Source: Rhytidiadelphus loreus
Lineage: Eukaryota; Streptophyta; Bryopsida; Hypnales; Hylocomiaceae
Length of the DNA: 64,000 nucleotides
Assembly: GCA_947034895.1 (NCBI GenBank)
Contig: OX344764.1
Span: 57,827,348-57,891,347 of the forward strand
Direction of reading: 5' to 3'
The translations under genes were made by a program, and so were the position numbers. A model generated the notes under the pieces. The model was given only the letters and a program-made list of their open reading frames with translations. It searched no databases and had not been told where the DNA came from. Below, piece by piece: positions 10,609 to 20,687 of this stretch (positions are counted from its first letter, which is position 1; each line of letters starts with the position of its first letter).

Positions 10609-10823
10609 GTGAGACTCCATGTTTCGCTTGTCTTTATCTTCGGCTCGAAGATAAAAGTGTCTTATTGCTGGTTATCTTCGGCTCGAAGATATCTTTGTCT
10701 GTTAGTGTTGTATTATGTGCTAGCTTACTCGATGTATATTGTATGTTCGTGTGTTATCTTCGAATCGAGGATAAAGACTCAGGGGTGGATAATGAGCATT
10801 AACGACTGCTTGTTCTTCTGCAG
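10609..10823 (+). other. Intron 2 of the large gene, carrying three island palindromes
   Basis: This 215-base GT-AG intron (GTGAGA ... TTCTTCTGCAG) is in phase 0. It splits the putative methyltransferase motif I after IAAK. Palindromes start at 10634, 10672 and 10754, with arms mostly TTATCTTCG/CGAAGATAA. The intron frame happens to be open, which is why a longer unspliced reading frame can be drawn, but splicing restores the G-L-x-x-x-G-L-x-D pattern expected after motif I. Confidence 0.65.
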
Positions 10824-12074
10824 ATGTATGGTCTCTATTATTATGGCCTTACTGATCGGCATGCATCCCAAAAACTTTAAGAAATGGCAAAGTATGGCAG
10901 TAAATTAGACATCAACGATTTCTGCCATGAAAACTCGCCATATCTCCCAGGTTATGAGCGTCCTCGTAACCTTCAAACTCCAGATGTGGACTCGGAGTCC
11001 ACACCGTCAATTGATGGCAATGCAGGAGCTTCAAGGGTAGATCGGGATTTCCCAGGTGACGAGGGTGCTTCGAACCTCGGCATCAATGAATATGGAACAA
11101 ATACCAATATTGTTTGAGGAGGAAATGTGGAGCAGGGCCAGGGCCAGGTACAGGACGAGGGCCCCGAATCCGCCTCGAAGGGAATCGATGACGCGGGAGC
11201 CGGTACGCGGAAGGAAAAGAAGATCAGAAAGAAGCCCTTGGAAAAGATCATACCGGACATCATAATCAGCGACGTCGAGGACTCCTATTCCGATATGGAG
11301 GATTTCAACTATGATTGTCCGGATGATGGTGGCGCGGGTCCGTCACGGGAAACTCATGTTCCTCTCCGACCTGTGAAGCAGGAGCTGAAGGATTTCTGGA
11401 GGCAGAGAGAGGAGAGAAAGGCCTTCAAGAGGGCAGAGCAGTCAAGAAGAAGGGAAGAGGAGCTGGCGGAGAAGGAGGCATTGAAGAGGGAACTAGAAAA
11501 ATTGCGTGAAGAGAATGTTTCTCTGAGAACGCGATCGCAAGACCCCTCTGCCTCTCAACCTGATGCTCAAGACGTTGGTGGTGCTCCAGAAGCCACAGGT
11601 CACCAGACCGCCAATCTTATCGGTAAGGATTATCCTCAAGGCGAAGATAATCCTCTCCCACCTACCGAAGACGATATTGCTCCCCCTTCTCCTCCTCCAA
11701 TGGAACAAGAGCAAGAGATTAATCTTCCAGTGGATAGACCAGATCCACAGATCCAGGAAGAGAGAGCTCCCCCCGCAACTGGGACAGAGGGAGTTGATTA
11801 TCCTCGCCGCGAGGATAATTTGAGTGAGCCCCCTGCATTGGAGGCGCAAGCGGAGTCGGTCGCGGAGACACAAGAGGAGCAAGAGGTTGTTCCAGATCCC
11901 ATCCCCCCTCCGCCTGAGCCGCAAGTACCGGAGGTGGAGATAGAGTTTGAAAATCCCCCGGACGACGACGACGAGACTGTAGACTACGGGGAATATTTGG
12001 ATGAGGACGTCAGAAACCTGGAGTTCGGTCAGGTACACTCCCCTCCATCATCAGATCCCTACGATATTTCGTGA
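10824..12074 (+). CDS. Exon 3: end of methyltransferase-like fold and long acidic coiled-coil tail
   Basis: The exon opens with MYGLYYYGLTDRHASQKL, completing the motif I region. It is then stopped by TAA (10878) and again by TGA (11115), yet the same frame continues to TGA at 12072-12074. The tail is rich in Glu, Asp, Pro and Ser. A charged helix around EERKAFKRAEQSRRREEELA to KLREENVSLR (about 11400-11525) looks like a coiled coil. Two island palindromes are embedded in frame at 11630-11650 and 11798-11818 and are read as DYPQGEDN and DYPRREDN. The last stretch is strongly acidic (DDDDETVDYGEYLDED). Confidence 0.5.
11630..11818. repeat. Two island palindromes embedded in coding sequence of exon 3
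   Basis: The first (11630-11650) has TTATCCTCA, AGG, CGAAGATAA and the second (11798-11818) has TTATCCTCG, CCG, CGAGGATAA. Both are read in the frame that yields Y-P-(R/Q)-x-E-D, not in the frame that would end in TAA. Both lie in the low-complexity acidic tail, where an insertion would be tolerated. Confidence 0.85.
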
Positions 12075-12566
12075 TTGAGTCTATCGAATGTGATGTGATG
12101 GATGTTTGTTTTGGCTTCCATCATGTTCATATTCTCAGTGAGAGACTCTCATGCCAATTCCTTCTATCTGACAGGAGGGAATGGACAGTCTCTGATTGTG
12201 AAGCGTGGACGGACTGCCACTCTGTGACTGCGTTTGTAGCATAGTGTAGATACCGCAACGGACTGTAGTTGGTACTTGTATACAATCGGCTAGAAATCAA
12301 CGAAACCGTTAGACCGGGTGTATCATAAATTATTTTGAAATAAATATATGTCAAACTTCTCTTCAATGCGTGTAGTGTCTAATGAATTGATATTGCCCAT
12401 GTTTGTGCCCAGCGCGGACAACTTAGAAGTGTGCACCGCCCGTTGGCACTCAAACAATCACTTAACGGAGGGGTTCTGCAGTCGCTTAGTGGGGTTCAAT
12501 GCTTTTCTCCGTTTTATGGGTCGCCTGATTCTACCTTTCAACAGGTAACTACATCTCTTTCGTGTT
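12075..12566 (+). other. 3' untranslated region of the large gene and upstream region of the phosphatase-like gene
   Basis: An AATAAA at 12339-12344 is a plausible polyadenylation signal for the preceding gene. The remaining 200 bases are mid-GC and could hold the first exon or promoter of the NIF-like gene, since that gene shows no in-frame ATG. A pyrimidine-rich tract ending in GATCAG at 12578 could be an acceptor. I see no palindrome here. Confidence 0.3.
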
Positions 12567-13399
12567 GTGTTTGATCAGGTAATAACGGCATGTCGAAAAA
12601 ACAGAGTGCCGCGGAGTGTGTCCTCGTTAGTGGTCCAACCACGACAGAAGTGGTTGAATATCGTGTTCGATTTGAACGGAGTGCTGTGTGAGAGCCAGGG
12701 TCAAGGGCCCCATAAGAAGAAAAAACATTACACAGTCCGAGATAATGTATTCTCCCATCGAACCCCAACCCTCATTGGGACGAAGGCCGTCTTCGTTCGT
12801 CCCAATGTGCGCGAGTTCTTAGACGAGGTTTCTAAGATTTCGAACCGTGTCGTAGTTTGGAGCTCCATGTTCAAGAAGACGGTGGAGCCCGTTGCAAGTT
12901 TCCTCTTCCAGAACTGCAAGGCTCCCTACCACATCCTAGGTCAGGACAATTGTAGGAGGGTAGAAACCTCCGAGGAAAAATTTCTTCATCAGGTTGGGAG
13001 TCCGTGGAAGACTCTGCTCTTCAAAGTGCTTGATGAGGAATTGTTCCTGGACCCTCAAGATCCCAACTCCTTCAATAAGGACAATACCATTCTCATTGAT
13101 GATTCACCGCAAAAGGGCATCCTCAATGAGAACGGGAATTGCATATACCTTGAGAGTTGGAACCCGTACATGCTTGGAGACAATGTGCTCGTCGCACTCT
13201 CATTCCGTGGTTGAAGAAACTACACGAGGAGTGTCCACTCGGACGACTTCGTGAGTTCGTAGATCGGAACCGCATAGGTGTGGCGCCCTTGGTCGCAGCA
13301 GACGATCAAGCGAATTATATATTGGATGGGATGAGGATGTCCGCGAAGGCATTCGAGTCGCGATTCGTGTTGCGGGGGATGAATCTAGTGATTGAATAA
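12567..13399 (+). pseudogene. FCP1/NIF-family (HAD phosphatase-like) gene with one frameshift
   Basis: The frame from about 12549 to 13214 carries the order expected of NLI-interacting-factor/FCP1 HAD phosphatases: VFDLNGVLCE (motif I, first Asp codon 12669-12671), FVRPNVREFLDEV, VVVWSSMFKK (motif II), and TILIDDSPQK (motif IV). After DNVLVA the frame is lost, while the matching sequence TLIPWLKKLHEECPLGR continues one frame over (from 13196) to a TAA after 13399. One base missing near 13195 explains this. Members usually dephosphorylate Ser/Thr, classically the RNA polymerase II tail. The second motif I Asp is Asn here (DLNG), so activity is doubtful. No in-frame ATG precedes the domain, so a first exon is missing or unrecognised. 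An assembly error at 13195 is possible. The fold call is firm, the substrate unknown. Confidence 0.7.
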
Positions 13400-13687
13400 G
13401 AGAGACGAAGGAAGAAATAGACTTCTCAGTGTCTCAGTCAATTATAGAACTCGATGTACACTATTTTTGTAAATACGGATTGTTATGTACATTTCATTCT
13501 TGTGAATTAGTAAAATTTTGAACTTTTAATCAAGTTTTCTGGCCTCTTCTGGTTGTACTGTTTTGTTCCACATGTGTTTGTCTTCCATGTTGAGTTATCT
13601 TTGGGTCGAGCATAATTGTGGGGGATGTGTGTTATCTTTGGGTCGAGGATAATTGTGGATGATGTTTGTTCACTTCCATTGCTGTAG
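13400..13687 (+). other. Spacer between phosphatase-like gene and last island gene, with two weak palindromes
   Basis: The first part looks like a 3' UTR (TTTGTAAATA-type AT-rich sequence). Two diverged palindromes start at 13595 and 13632 (TTATCTTTG, GGT, CGAG-ATAA). A CATTGCTGTAG acceptor-like site ends at 13687, directly before the open frame of the next gene, so part of this stretch could be an intron. Confidence 0.35.
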
Positions 13688-14611
13688 GTCGGAGGATCCA
13701 TTCTACACTTTCTCCAACGGAGGGAACCACTGACGAGGAGCTTATTGTCTGGATCGGACGTGTCACTTTCAATGAGGTCCGGCTCGATTGGAGGGAGCTT
13801 CGTGCCGTCCTCCTATTCTAAGCCTTACCTCTTGGGCTCAGCCACCGATGCAGCTTCGGCGGCCATCGACTTCTCGAAGGGGAATGTGGAGGAAGGCGTA
13901 GTAGATAGCCCACCCAACCGGGGTCCCGTGAGGACACCGATTTGCTCACCGTCGACGATGAAGAAGGCCAGCTCCACCCCAAGTCGATTGCGTTCACAGT
14001 CGCCGACTTTGCGAACGCCAAACACACCGCACAGGAAATTGTATGCGGATGACGAAGAGCGGGGTATGGATCCTCGTGTCGAGGATGAAGTGATGTTGCC
14101 GGTGACGATCGCACATCAGGTTGTCCAGAGCGAGGAGCTCAATATAGATCCCAAGGTTGGGGATCGGATAAATGGTGTACCGTTGGGTGCATGCACTGCA
14201 CAGCAGGTTCTACGCCACGTAGAGATTCCTATCTCGTTCCCCTCTAAATCCGTGGGCGGAGTATCTTTGCCTTCGACTGTACCTATTTCCCGCCGAACGA
14301 CTCTTCGAGACATACGGCGGTCAAATTACACACGATCGACAACAACTGCCGATCCGTACATAAGCACTGTGAATAGATCGATACCACGACCGCCTCCTCG
14401 AGGTTCTAGGTCTCTTTCCAATACCGAGATTTCGCGACGTAAACGAAAGCGGAAGAGAGAGGCCAAGGATTTAATGATGATGGGAATGTTCAATACTTTC
14501 TGTAAAGACAGTGGATCACCCAAGCCTTCTCGACGCGAGGATATCTTTAGAGGATTGGCCAAGTTAAAAGCCTTAGAAGCTGCCAAGGAGGCAACAAATA
14601 GTAGTTCTTAA
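13688..14611 (+). CDS. Unidentified basic, Ser/Pro/Arg-rich protein
   Basis: The frame is open from an acceptor-like site at 13687 to TAA at 14609-14611. The first ATG in frame is at about 13771 (ATGAGGTCC). No domain is recognised. The sequence is low complexity: Ser/Thr/Pro-rich (TPICSPSTMKKASSTPSRLR) and Arg-rich, with a strong basic cluster RRKRKRKREAK near the end that looks like a nuclear localisation signal, then a short helical C-terminus (LAKLKALEAAKEA). Two diverged island palindromes are in frame, giving DPRVEDE and PSRREDI. It sits downstream of the phosphatase-like gene on the same strand. A DNA- or chromatin-associated role is a guess from composition only. Confidence 0.5.
   Translation, partial: VGGSILHFLQRREPLTRSLLSGSDVSLSMRSGSIGGSFVPSSYSKPYLLGSATDAASAAIDFSKGNVEEGVVDSPPNRGPVRTPICSPSTMKKASSTPSRLRSQSPTLRTPNTPHRKLYADDEERGMDPRVEDEVMLPVTIAHQVVQSEELNIDPKVGDRINGVPLGACTAQQVLRHVEIPISFPSKSVGGVSLPSTVPISRRTTLRDIRRSNYTRSTTTADPYISTVNRSIPRPPPRGSRSLSNTEISRRKRKRKREAKDLMMMGMFNTFCKDSGSPKPSRREDIFRGLAKLKALEAAKEATNSSS
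14070..14545. repeat. Two diverged in-frame palindromes in the basic protein gene
   Basis: At 14070-14086 the arms are ATCCTCG and CGAGGAT around TGT. At about 14527-14543 the match is weaker (TTCTCG, ACG, CGAGGAT). Both are read as (D/S)-(P/R)-R-x-E-D in the same phase as the two copies in the large gene. The first is clear; the second alone would not convince me. Confidence 0.6.
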
Positions 14612-17600
14612 TCCAAGAACGATGGTTTGTCCAGTGATCCTTGTTCAGAGTGGTCTTCTTCTTGTGGAAGGATCATTACTATTAATAGAATAGTCATTCA
14701 TATACAAAAACCAATTTTTAGTAAGGGTGAGTGCTCTCTGTGCATATTGCCTCTACATTTTTAAACAAGACATTCAATCATTAGACTTAACAAGATTAAA
14801 TATACCGGGAAGTGAAGTATATAAAGAAGTGAGAGTAGAATACCATTCAGTAAATTCATGTTCTTCAATGTAAAGGGACCCGCTTTTATAAATATTACAT
14901 CTTATCACACAACTCATGTGCAATTGCATTTTGCACGTTCACGTTTCTTAATTGTTTTGGTGTGGGATTGCTCTATGCCTTCTACCGATTTGCCTATTTT
15001 TATCTTTGCCTTGAACAATTTATCTTTGAATGGAGGAGCCTTAAGTTCTCAAAATGACCATATTGTCTCAATTTAATGAATATGGCCTTATTTTACTTAA
15101 ACCCTAGTTACGCAAACTAGATTATTGCGTGCTAATAGTGTACTTTCACAATATTTGGCTCTTTCTTGTTGACAATAGTAATAATCTTCATTCCATTTGA
15201 GCTTTCAATACTATAATGTAGTACTAGAGAATCAAGAAGACAAGTTTTGGAAGTTTAAAGGATTGCTATCTTTTCAATCTTTTGAAATACCAACAATTCC
15301 TCTCCTTAATTTGTTAGTACAATATTTTAGTAGTCTTCAAAATCAAAGTGAATTTTACTAAATCTAAATATACAAATATGTAATTGATTTTGAAACCATA
15401 TTAACAGTGTAAGCTTTTTATATTATAATTAATTTTTCATCAGTCACAAACTTCATTATCTTTTAAATACTTTGTACTCCATATGAATATATTTCATTTT
15501 TCTTTTGGAAAAATCATAACAATTTCATATATATCCTAATTTGTTGAATAATTAATAATATATCATCAATATGAAAGAGGAATTTTCACTCAATTATATC
15601 AGTAGTAGCCAAATGAAGTGCATGATTTAAAATTTATTGAAGTTTATCTATTCAATTATAGACTAAAAATTTAAGAATAAGAGAGAGTTTAGAGAGAGAA
15701 ACATAGAGATAGAAAAAGGAGAGACACGGAGAGTCGAAGGGGAGTTGCTACAACAAAGTGTTAGTTCAATGAGAGGTTAGAGTTTTGTAGTAGAAGAAAT
15801 AGGAGCTCAAGGGGTTATCCAACGGTAATGGTGGAGTTAGGAGGCTCATTTGAACCCATAATTAAGGTTTGACTATAGATGTTTTTTAGATTCTAAAATC
15901 TTAAATAGATGCTTAAGAGAGTTTATGAGGTCCATGTCTTGCCATTTGTGTGATTCTTAGTATTAAGTAGAAGTCATTAGTTTTAGTAGAAGTCAACAAT
16001 GGCCACTTAATAAATAATAGTATAACAATAGAAAAGACTATAGTAAGTGGTGGAAGAGAGAAAGAGGGAGAGTTAGGTGAGGGAAATACAAAGTCATAGT
16101 TTAGAGTTACAATCACTTTTGTAAGTTTCTTAATTATGTGGTATGCAAATGATCAAGAAAAATTATATGGTGGAGCAAGATGGATATCATTACTCAATCA
16201 CTATTAAGGTGCATGCAAATTGAATTGTAGTGTCTACAACATTGGAGGTATGTGCCTAACTTTGTTCTTGGTTAATTGATCTTTTTGTAGAAGTAGTAAT
16301 TAGAATTAGGAGTTAAACAATTAAGTCAAATCTTTGAGAATTCATTAAAATTCAACTTTGAATTTAGAATCAAGTAGTCAATTGTTAGAGGTTTTTGAAA
16401 ACATATTAAACTTTAAAAATAGATAAAAATTGAAGAAGATATGAATGGTTGAAGTCTCGGCTAAAGTTTAGTTATAAGTATGGATGAAAAGTAGTAAAAA
16501 TTATTGAAGGAAAGTCAAAAATGAATATTAGGATTAAAGTTAAACTCAGAGGTTGAAACCTAAAAAAAATTCAATTTAGAATTGTAGGTGAGTATAAAAC
16601 ATTGGATGACATTTTAGAATGCCAAAGAAAGCTCGAACTTCATCCATTTGTAACTTTTGATAGAAAAGTCCAAACCTTAAGTGTCTTAACATTTAGGATA
16701 GTTAATTTATTCTTTGAAAAGAAGAATTATTTAAAACTAAAATTAATAAGTTCAGATTATAAATTCATAGTAGTAAGTAACAAGTGGATAGTCAACTAGA
16801 ATCTTTTAAAAACAACTAAGGAACAATTTGAAGTTAGGATAATTTAGGGAATCTTTAGAGATTCTATAGCTAAGACACACTTAGAACTTAGGTCAAAATT
16901 AAAGAAGATAACATAGAATGAAGTTTGATCTTAGAAATGGATAAAAGTAGTAATCATGCATTTGCCCAATTCAAGTGAAATTGAAATTGTAGGAACTAGA
17001 ATTAACTTTAACATAAATCTTGAAATTGAAATTGAGTTGGATCATTAGGTCAATAGAAATTGATGAATGAAGTTTGTTAAGACAATTTAGAGATAAAGCT
17101 TCATCCATGGATAGCTTTCAATAGGAAACTTCAATTAAGAGCTTTACCATTTCAGAAAAGGGCATGACATACTCTACTATAGTTTAGGCTACTTAGAATA
17201 TAGATTTGGTTAACTTCCCTTTGATGGTCTAGAATTTTAGCCCACATTGCCCCAAACCGACCAAAATTGTTAACTTTATGAGATTGCTTTGTTTCAAGCT
17301 CACATTTAGATCCATTAATTTTATCATAGAAAAAGATTGTCCATCACTTGGAAAACACAATTAAATTAAATGATCCCTAGACACCCATTTAGGAATTCAA
17401 CAACAAAAACACCAAGAACTTATTTGTGCTTGTTCTATCTCAAGGATGGGGATAAAATGCTCTCAAGTAGAAACCATATTTCTTAATTAAAATTTGGTTA
17501 GTGCATACAAGGCCTACAATACCTATGCTTAAATACTCTTGACTAGATTCAATGTTATATTTAGATAACATCACACTCTACACAACTCTATTATGAAAAA

Positions 17601-18123
17601 TATGTTTTGGCAATGAATAGAAATAAACTATCTATATTATAGGGTTCTATCTACAAATTTAAGAAAGAAGAATAAGAAACTTACAAGACAAGTGGAATTT
17701 GACCAATCAAATTGTTCATCACATTTGTGTCATGGTGAATTGATGTAGACTATATCTTGAAAACCATATTAGTCTAGTTGAAACAAAACTACTATTCATT
17801 GGTACTACAAATTATACAATCATGATGAAATAGGTTTTAGATGTACTATTCTATCAAAAACTCATGCCTAAACTACAAAACCAAGAAGACGCTACTATAG
17901 CAACAACTTCTAATTAATGATCTAATTAACAAGATTCAAGCTCAAAATCAAATCTAGATTTAACCATCTTTCTTTTTTTAAACTAGCTTATCATTTGCAA
18001 TAATTTTTGTAGCAATATATAACTAAACTAGTTAAAATTAAATGGTTAGAGATCTGATCAACTTACAATGAAAGAAAACTAAGTAAATTTGTAAGGTTTG
18101 GTACCAACATCAACACAACACTA

Positions 18124-18275
18124 CACTACAAGAGAAAGGGGTGTTTAAAGTATAGTCCTAGAGATAACATTTTAAGTAATGACCTTTTTAGGAGATTTTC
18201 AATAAGAATTTACAAGATATTTGTGTCTTTCAAGTAAAATTTTCAAGACTTTAAACACACCTTTCTCTTGTCTTG
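18124..18275. mobile_element. Short MITE with CACTA-like inverted ends
   Basis: The left end CACTACAAGAGAAAGG pairs with the right end CCTTTCTCTTGTCTTG, and the pairing continues inward through GTGTTTAAAGT/ACTTTAAACAC. Total about 152 bases, no coding capacity. The CACTACAAGA start is typical of CACTA-class termini, but the right terminus reads CAAGACAAGA, so the outer bases have diverged. Confidence 0.65.
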
Positions 18276-20687
18276 CAAGCTTAAGTTCATGGCCCATTTG
18301 ATATACTTCTCATTAATGAATGGAAGTCTAGCATTTTTATTTGTTCTTGTCTAGGGTAGTTAGATGGAGGTATTTCCAAGGTGTCAATCTTTGGGCGATA
18401 AGGAAACCAACAACAAATTCTTTCTCAAAACCTAAGCAATAATGGCCGTTTCTACAAAGTACCAAGTACGAAATGAAACTATGCAAAACCAAAACTCAAA
18501 CAAACCACTCACTTCTTGTACATTTGTACTTCACCTTGAACTTTGTAAGCTTTCATTTCATGGACTCTAATGAAACCAAGAAAAAACAGTGAAATCTCAA
18601 AGTGAATTTTTTCCTATGTGTTTGTTTTATTTATTTTCTTAGAGGGGTGACCAAAGAAAATACACCACATTTGAGTGATCCCAAAAGCAGAGGATGAAGC
18701 TCAAAGAAAAGAGTGGCCCATGAAAAGAAGGAGAGACTAAAAATTTAGAAAACCCTAATAGTAAAGCTTATTGAAGTCTTATGACAACGTAGAAAACCCT
18801 AAAAGGAAGACTCCATTAGGTTCTGCAAATTTAAGAAATATGCTCATATTGTCAAAAGGTAAATCTACAATTCAAAAGATATATATTAGTTTATACATCC
18901 AAATTGCAACATCAACCAAGTTAGCAGCCAAAAATCTCATGTCACCTTACTTTAATAATTTACCAACATGGTTTTGTTACATCTATTGATTGATGTTTAG
19001 AGGATTGCCAAATCAACTCAACAATTTTTTTTCTTGGCTAAATCAACAAAATCTTATTGACTGCCTATTGATTAGGGTCCCTTTTCCTAGAACCTTGTTT
19101 TTTTGTACTTAGTAAACTTTATATTTCTAAAAATATTAATTAATTGACATAGAAGTTACATGTAATGTAATTTTAGTAAACTATAATATTCTAGAACAAT
19201 TTATATAGTTGGATTTCAAAAAAGTAAAAAATAATCATTATTTTTGCTTTTAGCACTAGAATTTGATAATTTTTTAATTATTAAATGCCAATTTGGGGGG
19301 GATGACAATAAAATATTAGTGCATGAAGTAAAAATTTGTGTTTGTTATAAAGGTTAGACCTAAAACTTAATTTAAGAAGATGACAACCCAATGTAAAAAA
19401 TGTGCCTATTATGCCCTTCACTTATGGTGTAAGTATATAATTTATTGGACTTTGCCTACATTGAGAGAGATTCAAGCATTTAAGGTGGTAAACAAGAGTA
19501 TGCGCCTAATCAAAATCTCATGATGAAGATTTGTGAAATTCAAGTATATATGCTATTACAAACCTCCACTACTTGTAATTCAAGTCAAACTTCAAACCAT
19601 AAATGGCTCCAAACAAGAATACAAATATATACATATATACACACACATACATGTTTTGCAATCATTTTTGTTGGTGAAGTCATAGTGAACAAGTTGTATA
19701 TGCCCTCATTTTCTTGTAGTGAAATGTATCTACAAAACATAGTATTTTTATAGTGGATAACATTGGCGAGCGAGCTTCTTGGCATGAGTGACATTGCATG
19801 AGCAACGTGGAAGAATTGTAAGAAGTATGACCCCTTCTTTCCAAATCTTTCCTCCTATACTATACAAGAAGGTCAAATTTGGCAAAGAAGTTCTAAAAAA
19901 GAATTTTCATGTCAAATTTTGACAAGTCTACGTCACCTTGCACCAATCACTAGATGCCATGTGGTACTTTTTGACAAAACTACTTAATTTATGTTGAATT
20001 AGACCTTTACGGTGTCGTGTTGAGAGCGTTTGCCTTGGGAAATCACAGGGATTCTAGCTGCGACCAGAAATGACTTGCGAATGAAAGAAGTCGTAAGATG
20101 ATAAAAACAAATGAACTCGTCACTTGTAGATTCATCTTACTAACAACCAACAAATTAAAAAAAGAAGATGAATAGAGGTGAGCTTGTCACAACAAATTCA
20201 CCCATTAAATTATTATAATTTATAATAGAAAGTTGTAGTCGTATCAAATTCTTCGATCTTGAACATTGAATCTTCTAAATCATCGCCGAACTGCTACCCA
20301 TTGGCCTATTTTGTATTGGCTAGCTTTAAATGGGTTTAAGGGCTAAGGTGTGTGATAAGATCCCACGGCTTCGGACAGATAAAACGGGACAGCTAGACTA
20401 TGAGTGTAACCATCCGAAAGATTGGCTCCTAAACTTTCAAACTTTCGGTGATCAGCTTTAAGAAACAAGCTTCTCCGTGAACAAGTCTCAACCATGTGGG
20501 CAATTAACTCCACTTTGTCACATGTGACATAAAATGTGGCTAGCATTGATGTAATCCAAGCTGCTTGCAACAACAAATTTTACAAAGCCACAAACCACAC
20601 ATACACAAGTCTTGAACACTTCTTTCAATCTTCAACTTCAACCTCCAATTCTCAAGCTGAACTTTGAGTGAGTGCCACCATTGCTCC

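Larger units (their letters stand above)
7640..12074 (+). pseudogene. Large three-exon ParB-like / DNA methyltransferase-like gene with four lesions
   Basis: Three frames join through two phase-0 GT-AG introns: exon 1 7640-9064, exon 2 9273-10608, exon 3 10824-12074. The start is ATG at 7640 because its context (ACCAACATGGCT) is good and a GCACAG acceptor-like site sits just upstream. Lesions are TAG at 8882-8884, an extra C in a 12-C run at 9838-9849, TAA at 10878-10880 and TGA at 11115-11117. After each one the protein-like sequence resumes, and each stop is one C-to-T change from a sense codon (CAG, CAA, CGA). Expected length is about 1340 residues. Order: acidic N-terminus, basic linker, ParB-like GGFYIINGQHSVIAAK motif, a middle region, a permuted N6/N4-methyltransferase-like fold, then an acidic, proline-rich coiled-coil tail. 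Family assignment rests on motif resemblance. A recently dead gene is most likely; assembly errors or readthrough are alternatives. Confidence 0.6.

Noticed and set aside
10609..10908. Reading through intron 2 as coding sequence
   Set aside because: The unspliced frame is open but encodes palindrome-derived and hydrophobic filler; good donor and acceptor sites restore the methyltransferase-like motif.
1..14650. Firm call of an endogenous giant virus
   Set aside because: No hallmark genes (capsid, family B polymerase, packaging ATPase) are visible and several genes have introns; kept as a hypothesis only.
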